Shown here piece by piece: positions 10,018 through 18,041 of a stretch of 28,554 nucleotides of DNA. Source of the DNA: Gloeophyllum trabeum ATCC 11539 (Eukaryota; Basidiomycota; Agaricomycetes; Gloeophyllales; Gloeophyllaceae); contig NW_006920421.1 in NCBI RefSeq assembly GCF_000344685.1, positions 704,848-733,401 of the forward strand, in the 5' to 3' direction. Within the stretch, counting starts at the first letter, position 1, and every line of letters begins with the position of its first letter. A model generated the notes under the pieces. It saw nothing but the letters and a program-made list of their open reading frames with translations, was not told the DNA's origin and did not search any database. The translations under genes and the position numbers were made by a program.

Positions 10018-11189
10018 CGTTGAGGTTGAAGACCGATACCAAACCGTCCGATAGCTTGAAGCGTAAACTTTCGTCGCAGATTCGGATCGATTCATTACAT
10101 ACACGTGACTGTGGCTGTACTAATTAAAGGGGCTCATTGTGGCGCTGGCCTGCCACATCTTGTCGGTACATGTACACGGTCTTCGAACCCGATCACGACC
10201 ACGCCTTTGGGGTTAGCAAAATAGTGCGTACCATATCGTCCGGTAATGTGCCTACTACGGTCAACTCTGGTGAATTTTAACGGAGTCAACACGTTGGCGC
10301 GTGTTGTGCCTTCCGGTCGGAAAAAACCAGCGCTTTCCACCTTGGACGTTTGAACCCAAGATTAGAGCACATAAGTACTGATGCATTAATATTCTGAATT
10401 GTGGCATCTGTGCCTTGCCACTGCTGCTGTACTCTTCCATGCTCATAAATGAGACCACTTCAGGCTGTAGTCTGCGTCATCCTTGAATGTTAGAGTGCAC
10501 TTCCCGGAAACCACCATCTCACGACTCCACGGATTGTACGGCATCAAATCTATGGGGTGTCTGTTCCTAATGGAATTCGGAACGCCATGACCTCCTAAAT
10601 GACGCGAGAGACCATTGTCTGACAGTCGAAATGCACTTATGAGCCAGTCTGACCTACCCGAGCCGACTGCCTCCGGAGAACTCCACCTCCGGGTTCTCAC
10701 ATACGTTTCCTGTGTTTCATTGGGATTCTTGGGAAGCATAACTCCGGCTGAAGCTGGCTCATCGACGTCTGTACTAGCGGATTAAGCGTAGGCTAGACCA
10801 GGAGATCCAGATTCACCTATGACTTCCCTAATACTTACGGTGTTCGAGGAGGAAGAGAGTAGAACGATGAGGGAAGGCATTACTCGGCCACGCTGCAAAT
10901 GTACAGCCCATTCTAATTTGTAAATCAGCCTCTCGGCCCCGAGGTTACCACCGACCGCATTGCGCTATTTCGAAAGGACTTTTTATCGTCGTACGAAGTC
11001 TTCCAACCACGAAAATGAAGTATCACGCCGAAACTGCTTCTACCCAGCCTAGAAACACTGAAAAAAGTTTCACGCAATAACAGGCTGCAATGGTCAAAAG
11101 GTATAAAGGGGGGTATAACGTCCTTCAATCGTACACAACCAGCAGCTTGCACATCTCGCCAACTGGGGGATTTTTGACATATATACAAC
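10018..11189. other. divergent intergenic region between CTU2 and the first secreted-family gene
   Basis: It carries the promoters of the minus-strand CTU2 gene and the plus-strand gene at 11190. Minus-strand frames at about 10134-10340 and 10443-10739 resemble nothing I know and show no linked splice pattern. A TATAAA at 11102 belongs to the downstream gene. Confidence 0.55.
11102..11107 (+). promoter_or_regulatory. TATA box of the first secreted-family gene
   Basis: TATAAA, followed by a run of G, lies 83-88 nt before the ATG at 11190. Confidence 0.6.
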
Positions 11190-11956
11190 ATGCTCTTCCG
11201 CCTCATCGCTTCCCTGTTTGCTGTGACCGCAATCGGCGTAGCCAGCGCTTTCTCCGTACCGTCCGTCCAGGCAGAAGGACGCGATGTCCCCGATGTGACC
11301 TACCTTTACCCGAAGCAGACGACCACCGATCCATTCAGTGCGATCGAGGCTGCCGTCCAGGGCCTCGAGCAGGCTGCCAGTCAAATACTCCCCGAGATCA
11401 GTACGGAACGTTATCCATACAATATTTCAACGATGTGCTCACTCCTTTGTCCAGCTACCCTCGTGAACTCGGGAAATGCCACACAGTCAAATATTGAGCC
11501 TCTTATTCAGGATCTTGTCAACGCCATCGAAAGCGCTATGTCTCAGGTCAATCCATTCCAGGGCCAGACTTTCTTCCCATCGGTGGACGCCAGCCAGAGC
11601 ATGGCCAAGTCCATGGCCGACGTCATCAACGTACGTGCCTCTTTGTTAGTCGTAGACGAGCCGCTGACAATTTTCCATACACAGAATATCGCGACCACCA
11701 TGGACGGACTGACCCAGACAAACATCTCGAACGTCCCCGCGGTGGTGAAGCCCGTCGACTTGGCGCTCACCCCGTTCCTCGGATTCCTCGGAGCTGCCGT
11801 TGCCGGATTACTAGCGGACATCGTCGGCTTGTACGTTTCTGTGCGTTCGTATTGGATGTGGAGGTATATACTGACTTGACCAGCCTTGTGGGAGGTGTTG
11901 TGACCATATTGACGTTCCTCCTGCTCAACGGCCTTTTGAGCATCCTGGGCCTCTAG
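11190..11956 (+). CDS. cysteine-free secreted protein with hydrophobic C-terminus, family member A, 201 aa, 4 exons
   Basis: Exons 11190-11400, 11455-11630, 11685-11830 and 11884-11956, with introns in phases 1, 0 and 2. A signal peptide covers about residues 1-20 (MLFRLIASLFAVTAIGVASA). A helical region follows (FSAIEAAVQGLEQAASQILP), then TLVNSGNATQSNIEPLIQDL with possible N-glycosylation at NAT, the block NIATTMDGLTQT, and a long hydrophobic end (AGLLADIVGFLVGGVVTILT then FLLLNGLLSILGL). The spliced protein has no cysteine, unlike hydrophobins. The splice sites were chosen by alignment with genes at 12771 and 15343, which share the same junctions. Function unknown; a surface-active or membrane-associating secreted protein is an inference from composition. 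The 191-residue SC15 of Schizophyllum (hydrophilic N-half, hydrophobic C-half) is a possible analogy, not a demonstrated homologue. Confidence 0.88.
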
Positions 11957-12770
11957 TGTGAATCAATTCATAACTATTGATTGTTGATTTATGCTTACCT
12001 CTATTTTCGAAGATGTTCTCATACGGCACGATGATCCACGAAACACGGTTCATCTATGAGCAACAGGTGGGTAAGTATGAGGAAACTGAGGAGCGGGATT
12101 TGTTCAATTTCTTCGACTACATTCATGTGTCTACCCTCCGCATATAACTATCTCGATGTATGTTACGGTCCTTTTGCGCTGAGGACATTGTGGCTCATTC
12201 ACTTACCGGAGGGTAAGGGTTGCCACCGACCGCATGCATACCATATGTCGCACCCTCGCGGATCTTAGCGGACCCGTGTGCAGACTAGCCTTTATAGAGC
12301 TCCCGTCATCGTAATACGCATATGTCAAGTGGACCCGAAGGCCCCGCGCCGTGGGTAACCTGGAACATGGGATGAAACTATAAACACCGCGCTGGCAACG
12401 GAACATAATTAGAGTTGTGGACAAAGGCTCAGTCCGGAACGACTTATATGTGGTTCCAGGAGTGAAGGAGGATGAGTCTCATGACGGTACTCCGGCGCAT
12501 GGCAGGGAAGCAGGACTATGAATGCCACACGACCTGACCGACAGACAGTAGGCAAGCATTGCTCTGTAGCTTCGCACGGCATCCAGCTCGGCGCCGAGTT
12601 GAAGACAATCTTGAAGAGCTTAACTCTTCTCTTGTTTGATAGGTCTCCTACGACACACTTTGTGTTGAGCCGGAATTAGCCAGGGGTAAGACGGACAGGA
12701 GGCCTTCATAACGGGAGACCAAGCAAAGACGTTATCTTCGCGTCTTACCCTTCAACCTGTCGTGTCAGTC
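11957..12770. other. intergenic region between secreted-family members A and B
   Basis: It holds the terminator side of A and the promoter side of B. No TATA box lies close to the B start. GGTTGCCACCGACCGCAT at 12219-12236 nearly matches a site upstream of A. No gene is seen. Confidence 0.5.
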
Positions 12771-13538
12771 ATGAGGATACCTGTGCTGCTCTCCCTATTC
12801 TTCGCATCTGTGCTCCACGTAACCGGCGCTACGGGACTAAGATTTGGGTTTCAAGATAGAAGAGACGTAGGAGGATCCGAGTCCGTCATCAAGCGGGACA
12901 CCATAAGTGAAGTGGAGTCGGCTGTGGCAAGTTTGCAGCAGGCGACAAGTCCAATTCTAAATCAGATAAGTAAGTAGACGTTGTACGCTCCGTGTAAAAT
13001 GATCTTATCTTCATACCTTCGTGTAGCCGATCTCATCAATGAGGGAAATGCGTCCGTAGACACAGTAACACCTGTCATCGCCGACCTCGTTGCCGCCATC
13101 AATGCTGCCAGCTCTTCTCTGGTCGGGCTCCCAAGTGTCCGCGTCAAACGAGCGACCAATGACACGGACGGCATTGCATCAACGATGGGGAATCTCATCA
13201 GTGTGCATACATGTAATTTCCATGCTTTTGGTAGCACTCTATTCACCTCGATTGTTCAGGACATCACGTTCACGATGGACGGACTGACCAAGACTGACAT
13301 GGCATTGGCAGACGTGCAAGCCATGCTGCTGCCTATGGATGACGCGCTCGGCACTTTTCTGCAACAGGTCGGAAGTTTCATCGCAGGCCTGCTCGCTGAT
13401 ATCGTAGGATTGTACGTTACCTATATTCAAATGAACAGGTAAATTGGGTACTAAAACCTCATTAGCCTTGTCGGTGGAGTCGTCACCATATTGACGTACC
13501 TCCTCTTGAACTCGATTCTGATGAGCCTCGGCCTATAG
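12771..13538 (+). CDS. cysteine-free secreted protein with hydrophobic C-terminus, family member B, 199 aa, 4 exons
   Basis: Exons 12771-12969, 13027-13202, 13260-13411 and 13466-13538; intron phases 1, 0, 2. Exons 2 and 4 have exactly the same length as in member A. A signal peptide covers about residues 1-20 (MRIPVLLSLFFASVLHVTGA). A dibasic site (SVIKR before DTISEVESAV) could be cut by a Kex2-type protease, and a second lies at RVKR. The middle has TDLINEGNASVDTVTPVIAD with possible N-glycosylation at NAS and later NDT, then DITFTMDGLTKT. The C-terminal block AGLLADIVGFLVGGVVTILT is identical to member A. No cysteine. The start is the first ATG in frame, just before the signal peptide. 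Tandem duplication with A is clear; function unknown. Confidence 0.88.
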
Positions 13539-13625
13539 CAGTTTGAATTTGAGTATCGGCTAGTATTGTATCGAATAGATCGATACTGTAAATCAAAAAC
13601 CATTAGTGTTGGAATTCACGTCCGC

Positions 13626-13648
13626 GGGGGGGGGGGGGGGGGGGGGGG
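13626..13648 (+). repeat. G homopolymer, 23 nt
   Basis: Twenty-three consecutive G lie about 90 nt after the stop of member B, between short inverted arms GTCCG and CGGAC. Such a tract is prone to slippage and to assembly error, so the exact length is uncertain. Confidence 0.9.
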
Positions 13649-13759
13649 ATACGGACGCGTCCACAAGAACACAGTGCATGTTTAGATGTTTAGTTCTGAC
13701 ACGACAGGAACGTTAAGCACAACCGAAGAATGCGTGAGAAAACCAGGGCAATAACATTT

Positions 13760-13964
13760 CAGCCGTTTGCAGTTCGATGGGCCCATTTCTCGAAAATCAT
13801 TTACAGTCGGACCATGTCGGAGAAGGAAATTCAAGTCCCCAAGACCCCAATATCAGACCACTTGGACTTCGTTTAATTTCTGGGACGTCCCTGGCACCAT
13901 GTCCGACACACTCCGACTATATGTGACTTTCTGAAGTGACGGCCTATCGATCTGCAAACGGCTG
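13760..13964. mobile_element. near-palindromic MITE-like element, 205 bp
   Basis: The left end CAGCCGTTTGCAG is matched by its exact reverse complement at the right end. The match extends to 22 of 24 bp (ends at 13783 and 13941), and weaker complementarity continues inward (GTCGGA/TCCGAC, GGAAATTCAAGTCC against GGACTTCGTTTAATTTC), so most of the element could fold on itself. It has no coding capacity. I cannot define a convincing target-site duplication (only TT on each side), so the superfamily is left open. Confidence 0.7.
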
Positions 13965-13975
13965 TTAGCCGGGGC

Positions 13976-14210
13976 TTCGCCGTATACGTACTAGTAGTAC
14001 TAGTACTCCACCAACAAGCCCATTCTCTGATAGCCGGTCAAGCAAAAACGCCAGAAAAGAGGTAAAAGAGGTCCTTAGGGAAAATTCAAGTCCCTCGAGT
14101 TGCATGCTCACGTAGTTGTGCCTGTGGACAAACTCAGTATGGCCAATGGAAAGGTCGCTGGGGTTAAGTATCACGGTCTGACAGGATGCGTTCGCCGCAG
14201 TACTAGTGAG
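13976..14210. repeat. pair of direct repeats about 215 bp apart
   Basis: TTCGCCGTATACGTACTAGT at 13976 and TTCGCCGCAGTACTAGT at 14191 match apart from a 3-nt difference in length and two changes. The left copy runs into a 12-bp palindrome, AGTACTAGTACT (13996-14007). This adjoins the MITE-like element and suggests a second transposon scar. Confidence 0.45.
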
Positions 14211-14612
14211 TACTTATCCCCACGATTCGCCCTGGCTGGCCGTGCCCTGTAATGTCTTTATGTTCCACCGATTTGCAACACTTTCACTACTTTTTAGCAT
14301 CTCGTGGCAGATCTCTTTCTTTGCTTCTCAAACAAAGATGAACAAACATATCTGTACCCGTCTTTTTCATGGGCGGTGCACTGTCAGGGTTTATTGTGAG
14401 TTGATTTTCTTCCACGTTTTTCAAAATCATGCAAATGCGAGCCAGCGCCGACGACACTGTACATCCGGATAAGGAAAATGCCCAAAGAATCGAAGACGAA
14501 AGGTTCAGTGCCCTATCTCAGCACAGCGTCCTCCGTACACACCACTACGTCAAAGAAATGCGAGCCTTTCTGTTGGAAGCCGTCTCACCTAACCTCCGCG
14601 TCAAGACTTCCC

Positions 14613-15343
14613 CTACAGAATTCCCAGGATGCCGGTGAGAAGACCCAAGACGCTGAGCAGGTCACCGAGACCCAAGCTATCGAGGATCGAAGAAATGGGG
14701 TCCAACCTAGAAGCAAAAAAATTCCCAACCAAGCGGGAAGGAAGAGTGTCGGTCCACTCACGCGCTAGCGAGCTCTGCGGTTACTCCTGGCACGATGTCA
14801 TTCACTTCGTCCTGTAGATTGCCCAGGGCTGAACCAAGGCCCGACGTATTTGGGGTCGCAGAGATGACGCTCGTCGGCACCGTTTGCAGCGATGTAGCTA
14901 TGTTCTACATATGGACGGTCGTTAGTACAGTCGCAGGCGTACCGACAAGGTACCCATTACGGTGATTATTGTAGTCAGTGTACCGGCAGTAGGTACGAGG
15001 TCGCCAATGCCGCTGCCGCTACTCGCTGAATCGATCGCGGCCGTAGTGGACGTAATTTCGGAGATGATCTGCTCAATGAGTGGAGCGAGGTTGTCCGCTG
15101 AAGCGCCGCCTGATTGACCGAGGTTTGCTGCATGGTGCGTCAATCACGGGCATATGACAATATTCAGCTTGATGGAAACCTACTGATTTCACCTAGAACA
15201 GAGCTGATCTCGTCTTCCAAAGAGGTCAGAGCAGACGTAATCGCGTCGCGCTTCACGGCGGCGTTCGGCAACGGCGTGCCCAAAACATTGGAGGCGCCTA
15301 TGGCCAGAGCGAAACCCAGGGATACGATGTGAGTAAGCTTCAT
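14613..15343 (-). CDS. cysteine-free secreted protein, family member C, 187 aa, 4 exons
   Basis: Minus-strand exons 15343-15184, 15127-14961, 14904-14762 and 14706-14613; introns of 55-56 nt in phases 1, 0, 2, the same as members A and B. A signal peptide covers about residues 1-20 (MKLTHIVSLGFALAIGASNV). A dibasic AVKR site then precedes DAITSALTSLEDEISSVLGE, followed by TNLGQSGGASADNLAPLIEQ and NIATSLQTVPTSVISATPNT. The end differs from A and B: ALDPISSILDSLGLGDLLSV then LGLLTGILGIL, still hydrophobic but without their shared block. No cysteine. The start is the ATG 44 nt after a TATA box; the frame continues upstream of it but crosses the TATA box. Function unknown. Convergent with member B. 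Confidence 0.86.
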
Positions 15344-15386
15344 AGTAGGCAATCTTGTGATGAGCTGGGGCTCATTGTCTGGCGGC

Positions 15387-15394
15387 TTTTTATA
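15387..15394 (-). promoter_or_regulatory. TATA box of secreted-family member C
   Basis: The minus strand reads TATAAAAA, 44-51 nt upstream of the ATG at 15343. Confidence 0.6.
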
Positions 15395-16794
15395 CGGGTT
15401 CAATTGAACCCCAGACTGTGTTTTAGGTGCTAATGTTGGATGTCAGGGTGCCACATTATTCATCGGGACGTTCCCAGACGGAACGGATTCAATATTGGAT
15501 AGACATCCACGGCGATGCACGTCCAATCCGCGAAGCACTACTTTTCAATTGGAGGTACTTTGGTTCTGCAGTTCTGGCGTGCGAAGCTAATGTGACTGTT
15601 GAGATGACAGCTTCGAACCGAGCCTCATGCAATGGTATTACCGACTTTCAAATTCACTATACGCTCCCCAATAAACCTTTCTGTACTCATGTGGACGAGG
15701 TACCATGGTTTTCCGGACTCCCAGACGTGCAGAATTCGCAGCTCCGTGATTCGGGAGGACGAACTGCTTTGGAGAGTTCATGCGACGTTTCTGCGCTTTA
15801 TCTTCCGCAGCTTCCAAGTTCGCGGTTGTCGCGAGCACGCTGTGGAGGTGATAATAAAGCCTCTTGTTCGAATTCCGCCAACGTCATCCTGGATCTGGAA
15901 TGACATTTGAGATATCACGAGCATAGGCGGATAACACCGTAGGCATTGCTGTGGTGATATGCAGTGCTGTCTGCAAATATTACCCAGGTCTCATAACTTA
16001 CCAATGAAACTGACATGAGTTTTGTAAGGTCACGAGATGCTCGTCATGATAACTATCCTATCCCCAGGGTGAGCGTACGGCATCGTTACAGGCCCTCCAA
16101 GACATGCAAAGGGTTGAACAGCGAGCCAGTTTCAGATCTTTGTTTCGACAACCTTTCCGGGATTTTGGGCTGCCTCCTGAAGCTGCATCGCCAGTAGAGG
16201 ACGGGTAGGGGGGAAGTGTAAGCTCTTGCCCCCTGTATTTCCGCCGTGGAACAGACATACAGTATCGAGAACGACAGACAACGTGTTTTCTGTTCTTCCA
16301 GGCGTTTGACACATCAGTACTCTGATCCTTGCACTGCGACCCCTAGGTACAGGTGATTGGCAAATTTGCACAAGACGAGGGCGTACGGTTTCTCTCACAC
16401 GTCGAGGACTCGGATGACCGAGCAATACGCCGCAATCTGTAATTGCGATGAATGGCATATGTCGGGACTCACGAAGGCATCTCTACTCACATCTACTCAC
16501 GGCCCTGGAGGGAAGTGAGGGACGTATGGGTGTATTGGTTATAAGAAAATGAAATCAGAACATGTGTTCAGGTTTCCCGTCTAAAATTGGTTTCAGGACA
16601 AACATCGTTCACAGAAGTAGAATCTGCGAGTACCTCTATGCACACACACCAGATCAATGCACTTCCGTCTTACGATTTTCATGCATGTACACCGCCGAGG
16701 GCTTCCTTATAAAGGGAAGGTTTGGAAACCCACAGGGAGTGGCTCATCAGACATGTACTATGCCTGCAATGGCACCATGCTATACTAAGCTGCT
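15395..16794. other. intergenic stretch without a recognised gene
   Basis: A plus-strand open frame of about 156 codons starts at ATG 15433 and ends near 15903. Its product (for example NWRYFGSAVLACEANVTVEM) matches no family I know, has no signal peptide and overlaps a second open frame, so I do not call it a gene. A minus-strand frame at 16132-16458 is equally unsupported. Confidence 0.45.
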
Positions 16795-17520
16795 TCAGTG
16801 TATTGAGAAGAGTGCATTTGTCGCCTCTTGTCTAGCAAGGTCCGGGCCATACGAGAACCCTCTACATAGAGAGGCCATCGTGTTCAGGGTCGGATTGTCT
16901 CCTGGAACTCACCTACATTGCCGTGTTCGAGTGCATTTCGAATTTCTCGCCGTATTTTTTCCCTCGGATGTTCAAATTCCTGAGCCTTCCTCGAGTTCAG
17001 TGGTGAGATACCCCCGTGTTTCGCTCTTGACAGACGGAACACAATGTTAATGATCAGCCTATAGATAAACCTATAGGAAAGCAACCTACATCAGGAGAGC
17101 CGCTGCCACGAATGTCGGGCTGTGATCAATCCCTTCCGACGTATGGGACTTCCTAGTTCATCCAACATCATAATAGAGCAAACTGCAAATGCAGCTGATA
17201 CCGGCAGTGTGGCACACGTTATGGCAAGTCCCGGACGTATTACCCAGACCTCCCGATGACTCCTCTGGTATAGAGACAGTAAACGATGTTGAGGGGCGCG
17301 TCTTCGCCAGCCATATGGAAAGGTCCGTTGCGACGACCTTCAGCGTTGATGAACCTGTAACGGCAAGGAGATACGCTTAGCATTCATGGCCATCACGGTT
17401 GGTACTCTGGCAACCAAAATCCGAGAAATGGGGAGGGAAGCGGCAGCAGCGGGAGGAACACTCAGCTCAGAGTATTCAACCCTGGTAGGCCCCGCAAAGC
17501 ACAGCATCTCGTCTTATCCT
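16795..17520 (-). pseudogene. decayed partial copy of the adjacent seven-transmembrane protein gene
   Basis: Read on the minus strand, pieces line up in order with the intact gene at 18042-19806. About 17520-17401: a degraded version of exon 6, with RCC in place of WRCFLLYNR and a hydrophobic FLPLLPLPSPFLGF. About 17355-17265: exon 7, with an acceptor TTACAG and CTCAACATCGTTTACT against CTCAATATCGTCTACT. About 17262-17250: possibly exon 8 (CGGGAGGTC). 17070-16832: the last exon, starting after CTATAG with LIINIVFRLSRAKHG and ending in a TAG at the same relative place. The 3' flank also matches (CTAGACAAGAGG and CTTCTCAATACACTG against CTAGACCAGAGG and CTCCTCTCAATACATTG). Exons 1-5 are not visible and the frame is broken, so it is almost certainly non-functional. 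The alignment was made by eye. Confidence 0.65.
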
Positions 17521-18041
17521 CGTCTTCCGGACTGGATCCACAAGATGCAGTAAAGCATTGCAGTCGCCTGTGTTCAAGCGTCTAGTATGGTGGGTCTCCT
17601 ACCCGGCGCCAGCAGATCAGCAGCATAACTTTGCGAAGGCATAGATCAACTGAAATCTCGTTCAATAGAGGTACAGTCTGGGTCATCCGCAATGACCTGC
17701 ATGAGTCCAGCATGCTTCGGTGCTTCAACATCCATACGCTCACCAGGGCGAACCGTTCCTTCCGTTCCCTTTGGTACGGAGTTCAACGGTCCAAGTACGC
17801 AATTGACCTGAGTACGTGTCCCAAGTGCCTGTTGCACGAAGGCCGCGGTCTGGAGCTCTGGGATTCAGCAGTAACGGTGATTGAATTGGAACACGCCAAC
17901 CGAAATGCACTACACCCGTAACGCGAGCGACTTTGACAAAGCCTTTTCACTTCGCATTCCATACCGAATGAATAAAATACAATGTATTGAGAGGAGCGCG
18001 TGCGTCCAGCCCAGAAGAAAGCATCTTCCCGCTCCTCTGGT
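17521..18041. other. spacer between the intact seven-TM gene and its decayed copy
   Basis: It begins with the 3' flank of the intact gene. A minus-strand stretch at about 17646-17862 stays open for some 70 codons (containing FVQQALGTRTQVNCVLGPLN) but matches nothing I recognise. It might be part of the decayed copy or chance. Confidence 0.4.

Larger units (their letters stand above)
13539..14612. other. repeat-rich spacer between convergent members B and C
   Basis: About 1.1 kb contains the G tract, the near-palindromic element and the direct repeats listed separately. The phrase AATTCAAGTCCC occurs both inside the element (about 13830) and again at about 14084. Short reading frames near 14206-14640 look random. 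No gene is supported. Confidence 0.55.

Noticed and set aside
10170..10195. GGTTCGAAGACC on the minus strand, like a tRNA B box
   Set aside because: No A box or foldable acceptor and anticodon stems at the right distance; not a tRNA.
10443..10739. Minus-strand 98-codon frame between CTU2 and member A
   Set aside because: Unrecognised product with no linked exons; not enough to call a gene.
15433..15903. Plus-strand open frame of about 156 codons
   Set aside because: No known family, signal peptide or domain; another long frame overlaps it; could be chance in GC-balanced DNA.
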